DNA of 64,000 nt from the NCBI GenBank assembly GCA_963843525.1, contig CAWJKM010000010.1, forward strand, positions 174,312 through 238,311. The letters are read 5' to 3'. The notes under the pieces were generated by a model, which saw only the letters and a list, made by a program, of their open reading frames with translations, did no database searches and had not been told where the DNA came from. Shown here piece after piece: positions 1 to 9,028 of the stretch. Every line of letters begins with the position of its first letter. Within the stretch, counting starts at the first letter, position 1. The stretch comes from DATJPR01 sp963843525. Lineage in GTDB: Bacteria > Bacteroidota > Ignavibacteria > UBA10030 > UBA6906. A program made the translations under genes and the position numbers.

Positions 1-659
1 TCCCAGGAGATCTCCAGAAGAGTTTCCGCCCGGGGGAAATCATGTTGGACGTGCTCCCAGATCCCCTCCCTGTTCGGACCGAGCAGGGAAAAATAGAATG
101 CGGTCGGCCCTTCGCCGTTCGTAATTTTCAGTAACAGCGTGTTCCTGCCCTTCCGGAGTCTGATGTGCGCCGTATCCTGATTCGGGGCGCACCCGCGGGA
201 AGCGTTGTCCTCCAGGACCACGGCGCCGTTCATCCAGACTTTGATGCCGTCGTCGCTCCCCAGGTAGAGGGTCAGCGTTGTCTCCCTTTCCGCCCGCACA
301 TCCCGGGCGAGATAGGTTGCGCACCAGGTTGCCGGCAGGAGATCGATGACTTTTCCACTCTGCCAGTCTTTTCTCACCATCCACTTCAATGGTCCATAGT
401 GCCGGGAAAAGTTGATTTCCTTTTCGGGCGGGAATTTCTCCACGAAGGGCGTGCGAAGCGTGCTGGTGAATGGTCCGATGACATGCCATGGACCGAAGAG
501 GGCTTTTTCGAGGCGATTTGCAGCGGATTCCAGTTGCATGAACGATTCAGCCGAGACCCGAACCGTTTCCTGCCAGCTGTCTTGCCTGTGATACCAGGAG
601 GGTTGCTGGGCAGACGCAACTGTGCCGATAAGCGCGAGAACAACGGGGAGTAGTTTCAT
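1..659 (-). CDS. Secreted protein with PA14/CBM-like N-terminal region, partial (C-terminus beyond window)
   Basis: The reading frame is open from an ATG at 657-659 to the window edge, giving about 219 residues. The start MKLLPVVLALIGTVASAQ is a clear Sec signal peptide. It is followed by WHVIGPF and, later, LYLGSDDGIKVWMNG and LRKGRNTLLLKITN. That pattern (sugar-binding-like sandwich in which a displayed residue set DDGIKVWMNG closes the site) is common in PA14-type and related accessory domains of secreted glycan-active enzymes. The catalytic part, if any, lies outside the window. It follows the exonuclease gene on the same strand after a 151-bp gap, so it may belong to the same locus as the mannosidases. 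The domain label is inferred from motif appearance only. Confidence 0.6.
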   Translation of the reverse strand, partial: MKLLPVVLALIGTVASAQQPSWYHRQDSWQETVRVSAESFMQLESAANRLEKALFGPWHVIGPFTSTLRTPFVEKFPPEKEINFSRHYGPLKWMVRKDWQSGKVIDLLPATWCATYLARDVRAERETTLTLYLGSDDGIKVWMNGAVVLEDNASRGCAPNQDTAHIRLRKGRNTLLLKITNGEGPTAFYFSLLGPNREGIWEHVQHDFPRAETLLEISW

Positions 660-810
660 GACGACGAGAGCGAGGGTTAGGGTGACGAAAGGACCTGCTG
701 CGAGAGGCTCCGACAAATCTAGACCGATTATTGCACAATGTCAACACGGCACGAGGCAATCGCCGGGACGGCACGCCCGTCGGGCGAATCGATGCCCGCC
801 GCCATGACGC

Positions 811-2268
811 TCAAGCCTGGACCTGGGCCAGAAGGCTGGAGCGTTCCGCCGGGGAGAGCACCCGGACCCGTTTGCGATTGCGCGGCTCTTTCAGGAATCG
901 ATAAATCAACTTATAGCTGTCGAAATCAAATCTCTCGAGGCCGGGAATCACTTCCTGAAACCCTTCGTCGGAATGACGGGCGGAGAGGAGGAGACACCAG
1001 TGATCGACGAGGAACATTTCACCTCCGCCCCCTGTTTCGTTCGGCTCCGATATCAGAATCGCTCCTTTGAACGGCCACGACTGGATCTGCCGTTTGGCAA
1101 ACGCTCCTTCGAACCGCGCATTGTACGCGCGCGCATCCTCCTTGCCGATGCATGCGCCCCGGCAACGGTGGAGTTGATGTTGGAAGCAACTCTCCTTTGT
1201 CCGTTCCAGTCCCAACAGCTTGTGGCAAAGTTCGTGCTCTTTCGAGACTGAGATCAGGAACTCACGCGCCTGTTGCTTGTGCTTGAAGACGGTAAGGATC
1301 GACGGAATCTCGTCCGGAAGGATCTGATCCCGGAGTTCCGTCGTCACCGTGGCGTACCCTTCCGGTGCGACTCCGCGCAGGAGCACCACCAGTTCCCTTT
1401 TCCGTCGTGCCGCCCGGTTGTACACCGGGCGAAGGTCTTTGATCAGCCGCGATTCGAGGAGGAGAGCTCCGAGCTCGCCCGAAGTCGTCCTCGACTCCAC
1501 ATGATGCGTCTGCCGGAAGAGCTGCAGTTCCTTTTCGTCAATGTTGGCCATGCTGAAATGCGACTGCACGCGGCGCCGGATGTTCGTACTTTTGCCAACG
1601 TAAAGGAGTTCACCCCCGGCACCGTAGAAGAGGTACACGCCGGATTGTTCGGGAAGGGCAAGAAGGTCGACCCGGGAGAGCTGGGTGGGTACGGCGGTTC
1701 CGGAAACTGCGCTGAATGCGCGGACAAAACTCTTCTGTCCGACCTGTTCTTCCGCCTGTTGCAGGAATTCCCACAATGCTGATGCATCGTCGAGGGCGCG
1801 ATGGCGGCGGGGGCACGAAAGATGATATCGGGCGATCAGGCTGCTCAAATCGTGATGGAGGAACTCCGGAAAAAGGCGTTTGGAAAGAGCGATGGTATCC
1901 ATGCATCGTGCGGAGTAATTGCGGTGCACCCGTTGGAATTCGTGCCGCAGGAAGGCATAGTCGAACCGGGCATTGTGTGCGACGAACAGTGCGCCATCGA
2001 GGACCTTCCAGAGCCCCGGGGCAATCGCCTCGAAGAGCGGGGCCGAAGTCAATTCCGCCACGCTGATCCCGGTCACCTGCTCGACCTCCGGCCGGACCGG
2101 CCGGTCAGGATTCACCAGGGAATGAAACGTCCTGGCGACCTTCCCCTTTTCGATCCTCAGTACCGCAACTTCGATCACCCGTCCGTAGGCAGGACTCGCA
2201 TTGGTGGTCTCTGTGTCGACAATGGCAAGGGCCCCACCCCGGATTCCCGTGTTCTTCTTTGATGTCAA
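811..2268 (-). CDS. DEDDh exonuclease fused to UvrC-like GIY-YIG nuclease domain
   Basis: The protein has 485 residues. The N-terminal half is a DnaQ/epsilon-type 3'-5' exonuclease: VDTETT near residues 17-22 (first D and E), HNARFDYAF near 97 and HRALDDASALW near 156 supply the DEDDh metal ligands. The second half starts GVYLFYGAGGELLYVGKST near residue 210, a GIY-YIG endonuclease core as in UvrC and Cho, followed by a Cys-containing UvrC-like stretch (CFQHQLHRCRGACIG). Proteins of this architecture are known and are thought to act in nucleotide-excision-type repair. The start codon is TTG at 2266-2268, overlapping the TGA of the upstream CBM9 gene as TTGA. No other start exists before the first catalytic motif, so translational coupling is likely. 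A DNA repair gene at the end of a glycan operon is unusual. Confidence 0.88.
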   Translation of the reverse strand: MTSKKNTGIRGGALAIVDTETTNASPAYGRVIEVAVLRIEKGKVARTFHSLVNPDRPVRPEVEQVTGISVAELTSAPLFEAIAPGLWKVLDGALFVAHNARFDYAFLRHEFQRVHRNYSARCMDTIALSKRLFPEFLHHDLSSLIARYHLSCPRRHRALDDASALWEFLQQAEEQVGQKSFVRAFSAVSGTAVPTQLSRVDLLALPEQSGVYLFYGAGGELLYVGKSTNIRRRVQSHFSMANIDEKELQLFRQTHHVESRTTSGELGALLLESRLIKDLRPVYNRAARRKRELVVLLRGVAPEGYATVTTELRDQILPDEIPSILTVFKHKQQAREFLISVSKEHELCHKLLGLERTKESCFQHQLHRCRGACIGKEDARAYNARFEGAFAKRQIQSWPFKGAILISEPNETGGGGEMFLVDHWCLLLSARHSDEGFQEVIPGLERFDFDSYKLIYRFLKEPRNRKRVRVLSPAERSSLLAQVQA

Positions 2269-3329
2269 TGCTCTTCCCAGCAGCGAGAGTCTTCCGTTTC
2301 ATGAAGGACTACTGTGCCGGAATGTACGGTCATGAGATATCCCTGCGCGCGGGGCTCAATCGAGACCGGAGGGTTCCCCGGCCGGCCCTGAAGTCCGAGT
2401 TCCTGAAGCGTGAGAGCATACCGCCCGTGCTCTTTCCGAAACGCTTTCTCCGCCTTGTACACCTGATACAGCGCGACGCGGGCCTCCCACGTGGGATCCG
2501 GACGGAATCTATCCGTCCCCGGTTTCGCCGTGGAGAACTGCACATACCCCCAGAGCTCCGGTTGATGCATGTCGACGACCCACTGTGGCGACCAGACCCA
2601 GTTGTCCTCCGGCAATCCTTTCAGCTTGACGTAGTGATCACCATCGACTTTTACTTTCCACTCGACTCTGGAGAAGTTTATCCTCCACTGATCGCCATTG
2701 GCCGGGGGCGCCGGCTTGTGCGCAAATTTGCCCAGCGCCTTCCAGGGCATTGCGATTTCGACGGTCCAGCCGCTATCAATATCCGCCGGGTTGTTCAACG
2801 TTCCCCGGATGTGTACAGCGGTTTTCAGACCATCGATATTCCACTCATTGTGGGCCGAGCCGGAGTCGCGGTAGGGCTTTGGGAGGAAGAGATCCCACAC
2901 GGTGTTCAACGCGTTCATTTCAAATTCATAATATTCAAAGTGGTCTCCGTTTGGGTCGATGAATACCTCAAAGTCATTATCAAAGAAGATCACCGTGTCG
3001 CGTTTGGTGAGCGTGGCCCACACCTGGGGCTCATCGATATGTGCGCCGATGTACAGATACTGGTCATCCCAGGCCATCTTCGCATGGGTCCGGAATCGCG
3101 GGAGTGGTTTCAGCGTGCCTTCGATGTCGACGAAATTCGTCGTCCACGACGCTTTCCGCCAGGCGGGGTCATTGAGGATTCCGTCGATGACGATCGGCGC
3201 CGGTGTCTTGTAGGCCACGTAGCCGCGGGGGTGCGGCAGAGTGACACTCGATTGCGCCTTCACCTCGTTGCCGCATCCGGCGACGAGAAAGAACGCGAGA
3301 CTCATACCCATCAATACGGTTCGTTGCAT
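2265..3329 (-). CDS. CBM9-like carbohydrate-binding lipoprotein
   Basis: The 354-residue protein starts MQRTVLMGMSLAFFLVAGC, a lipoprotein signal with lipobox LVAGC, so it should be lipid-anchored in the envelope. I chose the ATG at 3327-3329 because an AGGAAGG ribosome-binding site precedes it; the longer frame has no such site. The body has the family 9 CBM layout: VIDGILNDPAW near residue 40, MAWDDQYLYIGAHIDEPQVWA, then DNDFEVFIDPNGDHFEYYEFEMNA and WTVEIAMPW. The tail from about 270 is an alpha-helical extension seen in many stand-alone members. It is the fourth gene of the mannosidase operon, 96 bp after the GH92 stop, and probably binds the glycan or a released oligosaccharide. Its end overlaps the exonuclease start by 4 bp. 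Confidence 0.85.
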   Translation of the reverse strand: MQRTVLMGMSLAFFLVAGCGNEVKAQSSVTLPHPRGYVAYKTPAPIVIDGILNDPAWRKASWTTNFVDIEGTLKPLPRFRTHAKMAWDDQYLYIGAHIDEPQVWATLTKRDTVIFFDNDFEVFIDPNGDHFEYYEFEMNALNTVWDLFLPKPYRDSGSAHNEWNIDGLKTAVHIRGTLNNPADIDSGWTVEIAMPWKALGKFAHKPAPPANGDQWRINFSRVEWKVKVDGDHYVKLKGLPEDNWVWSPQWVVDMHQPELWGYVQFSTAKPGTDRFRPDPTWEARVALYQVYKAEKAFRKEHGRYALTLQELGLQGRPGNPPVSIEPRAQGYLMTVHSGTVVLHETEDSRCWEEH

Positions 3330-3425
3330 AACCTTCCTCTTGGTGGCATTTTCGGCGAACACCCCCAACGCAAGCCCTTCTTGCCCTGGGGGTGCTCAAG
3401 ATACTTTCGTTCTTTCCGCCCTGGC

Positions 3426-6400
3426 CTATCGGGGCGGCATCATGGGTGGAACGGCCGACGGCGCGCTTCCCCACTCCTTGTTCGGGGTCGCTCCCATCTC
3501 AAATGTCAGCGTCCCGCCCTTCATGAGTTCGGCATAAGTGAACCACGGCCGATCGAGCTTCTTTCCGTTCAGCGTCGCGGATTGAATATAGAAGTTCGAC
3601 GGGCTGAAATTCCTGGCGGTGATGGTGAATACCTTCCCATGGCCCACGCTGATCGAAGCGCGTTGGACCATGGGACTCCCGATCGCCAGCACCCCGCCCG
3701 CGGGAGTCACCTGATAGAACCCCAACGCGCTGAGGACGTACCAGGCGGACATCTGCCCGCAATCCTCATTGCCGCACAGACCTTCCGGCCCGGTCTTGTA
3801 AAAGTCGGTCATGATCCGATGGACCATCGCCTGGGTTTTCCATGGATTACCGTCATAGTCGTAGAGATAGGCAATGTGATGGCTTGGTTCGTTTCCGTGC
3901 GCATAGAGGCCGATCAACCCGGAGACATCCGCGGTTGCACCGGTCCCGCTCAGGTCGGAACTCTGATTGAAAAGAGAGTCCAGCTTCACGTCAAATTTCT
4001 CCCTGCCGCCAAGCAGGCCAATGAGACCCTTGACGTCTTGCGGAACGAGCCACAAGTATTGCCAGGCATTCCCTTCGGTATACTCCGGGGCTTTCTCCGT
4101 GGAGAATCTCGGATCGAAGGGCGTCACCCAATTGCCCGCGTACGTTTTCCCGCGGAAGAAGCCCGTGGAGGGATCAAAGAGATGCCTGAAATCTTCTGAC
4201 CGGTCGGCATACACGGCGGCAACCTTTGCATTCCCCAGCGCATGCGCCATTGCCGAGATGCAGAAATCATCGATGGCATATTCGAGGGTCTTCGATACGG
4301 ACTCCCTATCCTTGTCGGCCGGAACGTAACCAATGGGCCTGGTCGGGAGGATGAGAAGAGAATCGACAATCGAGGGAAGACCTTTTCCCTCCACGCGGAT
4401 GGTCACGAGCCTGTCTTTCTCGACTTTGGGCGCAGCGATATAGACCGTCGTGTGCCCCGGTGCGAGATTCGCCTGCGTCGGTTCCGCCCCGGAGACGTTG
4501 ATCGTGGCGCGGACGGACTTTCCGAGGTGTTCGTAATCGACCCGAAGAACTTGATACTCCTTCGTCCCCCGTTGAATCTTGCCGTATTCGTTGCCGGCCC
4601 GGAACCCCTCTGTCAGCGGGTGTTCGAACACCATGACCCAATCGCCGCTGTTTCCATTTTCTCCGGTCATGCGCATCGTGAGCGGTTCCCCGCCATTTGC
4701 CATTGTTCCGGGAAGGAGGAGAACCATATTCCCGAACAGGTCCCCGAAGTCGTCGGCCATTTCAGCATTGAAGGTCAGCATGGCTCCGTTTTTCCCCTCA
4801 ACGGACCAGTGCTTATCGGCAGGAGTGTTTGCAGTATGAAAAGAGAGCACCGAATCGCCGTTTACCGAAAGGGTGAATCGATGCGCGCCTTTTGCAGAAC
4901 CGACCCCGGCCATCCAGACGTACGCCTTCGGGTCAGCCGGGGGAGCCACGGGGGATCGAGCGGTCTTCCATTCAATCGCTTGTTTTCCGTCGGTCGCACG
5001 GACAATGAGCGCGTGATTGACCGCAGGGTCACTGGAGTGATATCCCATTGACTCTCCGGAGATCGATGAGTCGTATCCCGACACCACCACCGTTCCTTCG
5101 GGCAACTGGTCCTCGACCTGCCCTTCCTGGTCTTGCGTTATTGCCCTGGCAATATCCTCCGGGACATTCTCGCTATAGTACCGGAGTCCGCGATGGTCTC
5201 TCGTTGCGCTTTTTTCCATATCGTGCAACGCGGTGCCTGCTTCAAACCCGCGGAATCCTTTCAGGTACGCGTCGGCGAGCGGCGGAACCGCGTGATACCC
5301 TACCATGCAGTTTGTTTCGTTCGCCGCAAGCTGCCACACGGGGAGGTATCCGCTCTCCCGGGCAAAGGCGAGCATCGACTCCATCATGCCGTTAACACGT
5401 TCGGGCTGGACGATCGTGTACAGCGGGTGCGCTGCCCGGTAGGTGTCCCACAGCGAGTACGTTGAATAGTACGGAAAGCCTTTCGCTGTGTGGATCACCC
5501 CATCGGCCCCGCGGTATGTGCCGTCGACATCGCTGAATTCCGTCGGCGCCAGAAACGCGTGGTACATCGCCGTGTAGAACACCGTCTTCGTCGAATCGTC
5601 GGGAGTCTCGATCTTCACCTTCTCCAGCTCATGTTCCCACGCCTGGTGCGCAGCCTTTTTCACCTTCTCGAAATCCCATCCGGGGATTTCCGCGTCAAGA
5701 TTCTTCCGGGCCCCCTCTTCGGACGATGACGAGAGTCCCACTTTGACAAGCAGCGGCTGATCCGGCGATGAAGGACCGAACAGGAGCAGGGCGCGCACGC
5801 CCGTTCCCTTCGCTTCCTTCGCGGCGCGGAATGCGCTCCCGCTATCGACCATCACTGCGCTGACAATCGGACGCGAGAACCGAGCGGCGAAAAACACCCG
5901 CTGGTCGACCGCCCAACCGTTGGAGAACCGGTACCCCACCACAAGGGTTGGATCGACGATTTTGAGAGAGGTCGCCGTCGCGTTGTCATCCTGCCCCCGT
6001 TTGAGGTTAATCAGGACGCGACTCACCGTGTTGGCGGGAAAGGTGTACCGGTGAAAGCCTGCATGGTCCGTTGCGGTCAACTCTGCGAGAATGTTGTCGT
6101 CCCGGAGTTTCACACGGTAGTACCCTGGAGTCGCCTCTTCATCGGCGTGGGAGAAGGTCGACGCGAAGGTGTCCACTTCCGCCTTTTCCGTCGTGGCCGG
6201 CATGAACAGAACATCGCCCAGGTCGGCACAGCCCGTTCCACTGAGATGGGTATGACTGAACCCGATGATCTTCGTCTCGGAGTAATGGTAACCCGAGCAC
6301 CAATCCCACCCAGAGCGGCCATTGTCAGGACTGAGTTGAACCATTCCAAAAGGCACCGTCGCTCCGGGATACGTATGTCCATGTCCACCCGTCCCCAGAA

Positions 6401-6500
6401 AGGGATCCACGTACTTCGTGAGATCACCGCCCGGGGATTGCGCGAGCGGGACGATGGAGATGATGATGAGTGCTGCAATGAAGCCTGTTCGAAACCGCAT
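3426..6500 (-). CDS. GH92 alpha-mannosidase with large internal module
   Basis: The 1024-residue protein is a secreted glycoside hydrolase family 92 enzyme (calcium-dependent exo-alpha-mannosidase acting on alpha-1,2/1,3/1,4/1,6 mannosides). I placed the start at the ATG 6498-6500: an AGGAGAG site precedes it and MRFRTGFIAALIIISIVPLAQS is a signal peptide. GH92 hallmarks are YVDPFLGTGGHGHTYPGA, GFSHTHLSGTG, YSLWDTYRAAHPLYT, GNEPSHHIAYLYDY and CGNEDCGQMSAWYV. Between about residues 445 and 722 there is a block absent from the second GH92 in this window (25941-28223). It looks like a beta-sandwich (YDSSISGESMGYHSSDPAV through SIVDSLLILPTRP), after which the family sequence resumes at GYVPADKDRESVSKTLEYA. 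It follows the hydrolase gene by 17 bp, so the two are probably co-transcribed. Confidence 0.93.
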   Translation of the reverse strand: MRFRTGFIAALIIISIVPLAQSPGGDLTKYVDPFLGTGGHGHTYPGATVPFGMVQLSPDNGRSGWDWCSGYHYSETKIIGFSHTHLSGTGCADLGDVLFMPATTEKAEVDTFASTFSHADEEATPGYYRVKLRDDNILAELTATDHAGFHRYTFPANTVSRVLINLKRGQDDNATATSLKIVDPTLVVGYRFSNGWAVDQRVFFAARFSRPIVSAVMVDSGSAFRAAKEAKGTGVRALLLFGPSSPDQPLLVKVGLSSSSEEGARKNLDAEIPGWDFEKVKKAAHQAWEHELEKVKIETPDDSTKTVFYTAMYHAFLAPTEFSDVDGTYRGADGVIHTAKGFPYYSTYSLWDTYRAAHPLYTIVQPERVNGMMESMLAFARESGYLPVWQLAANETNCMVGYHAVPPLADAYLKGFRGFEAGTALHDMEKSATRDHRGLRYYSENVPEDIARAITQDQEGQVEDQLPEGTVVVSGYDSSISGESMGYHSSDPAVNHALIVRATDGKQAIEWKTARSPVAPPADPKAYVWMAGVGSAKGAHRFTLSVNGDSVLSFHTANTPADKHWSVEGKNGAMLTFNAEMADDFGDLFGNMVLLLPGTMANGGEPLTMRMTGENGNSGDWVMVFEHPLTEGFRAGNEYGKIQRGTKEYQVLRVDYEHLGKSVRATINVSGAEPTQANLAPGHTTVYIAAPKVEKDRLVTIRVEGKGLPSIVDSLLILPTRPIGYVPADKDRESVSKTLEYAIDDFCISAMAHALGNAKVAAVYADRSEDFRHLFDPSTGFFRGKTYAGNWVTPFDPRFSTEKAPEYTEGNAWQYLWLVPQDVKGLIGLLGGREKFDVKLDSLFNQSSDLSGTGATADVSGLIGLYAHGNEPSHHIAYLYDYDGNPWKTQAMVHRIMTDFYKTGPEGLCGNEDCGQMSAWYVLSALGFYQVTPAGGVLAIGSPMVQRASISVGHGKVFTITARNFSPSNFYIQSATLNGKKLDRPWFTYAELMKGGTLTFEMGATPNKEWGSAPSAVPPMMPPR

Positions 6501-6517
6501 AAGTTCTCTCCTGAGGG

Positions 6518-9022
6518 TTAGCGCGCATCGTTTGACCAAACAATATCTCCGTGTTCCACGGTCCAATCGTTCCCAAAAAACCCCGCGCATTCGACCCCTT
6601 GATCGCCGTGCTCTGCCACGCTGGCGTTCAGCACAAGCAGGTCCGGCATGCCGAGATACGCATTGAAATACTGCACGCGTGAGAGGAGCCGCACACCCTC
6701 CGCTCCTGTCGCCGCCACAGCGCCGACCGACAGCGTCTCCGAACCGGCCTGCGGGCGAACAAACAGCGCGCAGAGGCCGTCTCCTTTGAACTCCTTCGTT
6801 CCCACGCGGACGGCATGGCGGCTCACCTCGACCGGGCTCGAGCCAAGATACCTGTTCCATACGCTGTTCGTTGTCGCGTTTCCATAGAGGATGACGTTTC
6901 TGTCCTTGGTCATGACGGGGGTGCAATCGGCGTCACGGACGATATCAACGGAACCGTTGCCCTGGTACCACCATTTTTCTGCGTCGTAGCGCACCTGATC
7001 CATGAGCAGCGCATTCTCTTCGCGGCTGCCATGAGTCCCGTACACGAGCACCACGTTGTGCCGGAATGCATCCTTAAACATCCCGTAACGCAAGGGATTT
7101 TTCTCCGCCGGTGCAGCAGGTGAAGCAACCTCCCAGGCCGCGTTCTTCCGGGCGAGCCACAGGACCGGTTGATCCGCACCGGGATATTTCACTCTGATCA
7201 CGGTGCTGTCGATGTCGACCAGGAGGGAGTCGCCGGCCGGAATGACGCGCGTGTCAAAACCCAGCAGGTGAACGTTGACCGTTGTCCCGGAGAATTCCCG
7301 CAAGCCGGGATCGAATCGGACGTGGACCGTGCTCATCTGGAGCGGATGTTCCTGTTGGGCGACGGTGACCCATCGATAAGTGGAGGAGACGCCGGGGTTG
7401 GCGGTCAGGAATTCGACTTCGCGTGTTTCCACATTCGACGGGCGCCGGTGTCGCATGAAGAAATCCATCATCGGAGCCCAGTCGACACAATCTGCACCCG
7501 GCTCCTTCGACACATCCCACCAGTGGTTTGCATTCGGCTGTATGTGAAACTCGAAGTTCTTGTGGATCGACTTCAATTTGTCGACCATCAGATACGCTTC
7601 CCGGATCGGGACGTTATCGTCGATTTCGCCGTGGACGATGTAGACGCCCGTCCCCATAAGGTTCAGGGCGAATTCGGGGGTCTCGCTTGTTGCAGAAGCG
7701 CGGCGGAACATCCGGGACACGGGCGTGGTTTCCGGGGGATGTTCTCTGATGCGGTAGCTCCAGTAGCTGATCCACCCTGCACTCGGCCCAATGGCCGCGA
7801 AGCGGTCAGGAAACAGTTCTCCGATTTGCCAGGTCCCGTGTCCTCCCATCGAGTGTCCCGTCAGATAGACCATCGTCGTGTCGATGGGGAATTCGTGCAG
7901 CACCCGCTGCAGAACTTCCAGGCCGTCCAGCCGCCCCCAATCCTCCCAGTTGAATCCGTAGGGGCGACGGTTTGTTGGGGCGACAATCCAGGCCCAGGGT
8001 TTTGCCTCATACGACCGGGCCTGACTGATCGCCTCGACGCCCGCCCCGTGGAGAGAAAGGATGAGCGCTTTCTTCCCGCCGTCCTGGACGGAGGGAGGCG
8101 TAATGGCATAGTATTGAACGCTTCCATCGATGCTGCTGACAAAGGTTTCCTTCCTGGGTTCGTCCGGCCGGACCACACGAACAACAATCGTCGCGGTGTC
8201 AAGCGTCTGCTTCCCCCGCAGCAGGGAGAGATGAACCGGAACCCCGCCGGTCGCCGGCGAGGCGGTGAGATGGATCGGGAATCCCTGCTTCCGGACAGAC
8301 AGCGGGAGGAATGAAGTCACCGCCTGCTCCGACGAAGCCCCTTCCGCTTCCCAGTGCACGACGCAGTCCCGAATGTCTGTGCTGGTGGCGTTGACCACGG
8401 TGACTGCCGCATACGAGTCCAGAGCCTGCCCCACGACCATGTCCGGAACCGTGGTGTCTTTCATATTGAAAAAGGCGGCTTTCTCCACCGGAAGAAGCGA
8501 CGCCCTGAAACGGCCGCGTCCGATGTGGAAGAGAAATTCGTTTGTCCCGCGCTTCAACACCACGGGCAGCTCCGAATAATTGAACCGGGGCTCCCAGGCC
8601 CCCCACGAGTCGGTGTACCCGTACGGGTTTCCCGTTCGGGGAATCCCGTTCACGTAGACCATGTCATCGCCCATCCCTTCGAGCAGCGCAACCCGCTCCG
8701 CTGGCGCGTTGACGGCGGCATACACATACGCGTGCCCGCGAAACAGCGAATCGGGAAACCATCCGTCGGGTCCCGCCTGGATCGACTTCCACTCGCACTC
8801 CACGCCGGCAAACGTCACCCGATCGCCTGCCACCGGAGCTTTCCAATCATCCTTTACGAGCATCGCAGCCACAGGATTCACAGCCTGCGGTGCGTCTTCG
8901 AAACTCCGGGGAAGCTTCAGGAGCAACGCCGACGTGAGGGGTTGGGCGTGAATGGAAACGGCCGCCGATGCGGCCAGCAGCACCATCACCGGAAGGTACC
9001 GAAGGGGAATTCGATGTCGCAT
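6518..9022 (-). CDS. Secreted alpha/beta hydrolase (prolyl-oligopeptidase/esterase type)
   Basis: The 834-residue protein has a signal peptide (MRHRIPLRYLPVMVLLAASAAVSIHA). The N-terminal ~280 residues form accessory sandwich domains. The hydrolase core follows: LILSLHGAGVEA is the oxyanion strand, GHSMGGHGTW near residue 391 carries the nucleophile Ser, HGEIDDNVPI near 467 the acid, and PNANHWWD near 501 the His. About 320 further residues follow, containing beta-rich segments and a Gly/Asn-rich region (VILYGNATTNSVWNRYLG) typical of large secreted S9-like esterases. Substrate is not decidable; family members include esterases of acylated glycans and peptidases. It sits 6 bp after the GH125 gene and 17 bp before GH92, which suggests a de-esterification or peptide-trimming role with the mannosidases. 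Confidence 0.82.
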   Translation of the reverse strand: MRHRIPLRYLPVMVLLAASAAVSIHAQPLTSALLLKLPRSFEDAPQAVNPVAAMLVKDDWKAPVAGDRVTFAGVECEWKSIQAGPDGWFPDSLFRGHAYVYAAVNAPAERVALLEGMGDDMVYVNGIPRTGNPYGYTDSWGAWEPRFNYSELPVVLKRGTNEFLFHIGRGRFRASLLPVEKAAFFNMKDTTVPDMVVGQALDSYAAVTVVNATSTDIRDCVVHWEAEGASSEQAVTSFLPLSVRKQGFPIHLTASPATGGVPVHLSLLRGKQTLDTATIVVRVVRPDEPRKETFVSSIDGSVQYYAITPPSVQDGGKKALILSLHGAGVEAISQARSYEAKPWAWIVAPTNRRPYGFNWEDWGRLDGLEVLQRVLHEFPIDTTMVYLTGHSMGGHGTWQIGELFPDRFAAIGPSAGWISYWSYRIREHPPETTPVSRMFRRASATSETPEFALNLMGTGVYIVHGEIDDNVPIREAYLMVDKLKSIHKNFEFHIQPNANHWWDVSKEPGADCVDWAPMMDFFMRHRRPSNVETREVEFLTANPGVSSTYRWVTVAQQEHPLQMSTVHVRFDPGLREFSGTTVNVHLLGFDTRVIPAGDSLLVDIDSTVIRVKYPGADQPVLWLARKNAAWEVASPAAPAEKNPLRYGMFKDAFRHNVVLVYGTHGSREENALLMDQVRYDAEKWWYQGNGSVDIVRDADCTPVMTKDRNVILYGNATTNSVWNRYLGSSPVEVSRHAVRVGTKEFKGDGLCALFVRPQAGSETLSVGAVAATGAEGVRLLSRVQYFNAYLGMPDLLVLNASVAEHGDQGVECAGFFGNDWTVEHGDIVWSNDAR

Positions 9023-9028
9023 GAGTCG

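Noticed and set aside
2259..4199. 646-residue plus-strand frame opposite the CBM9 and GH92 genes
   Set aside because: It is the antisense shadow of two well-supported genes in GC-rich DNA; composition is Arg/Pro-rich and no motif is recognised.
7169..8314. 381-residue plus-strand frame
   Set aside because: Antisense to the alpha/beta hydrolase; no protein-like features.
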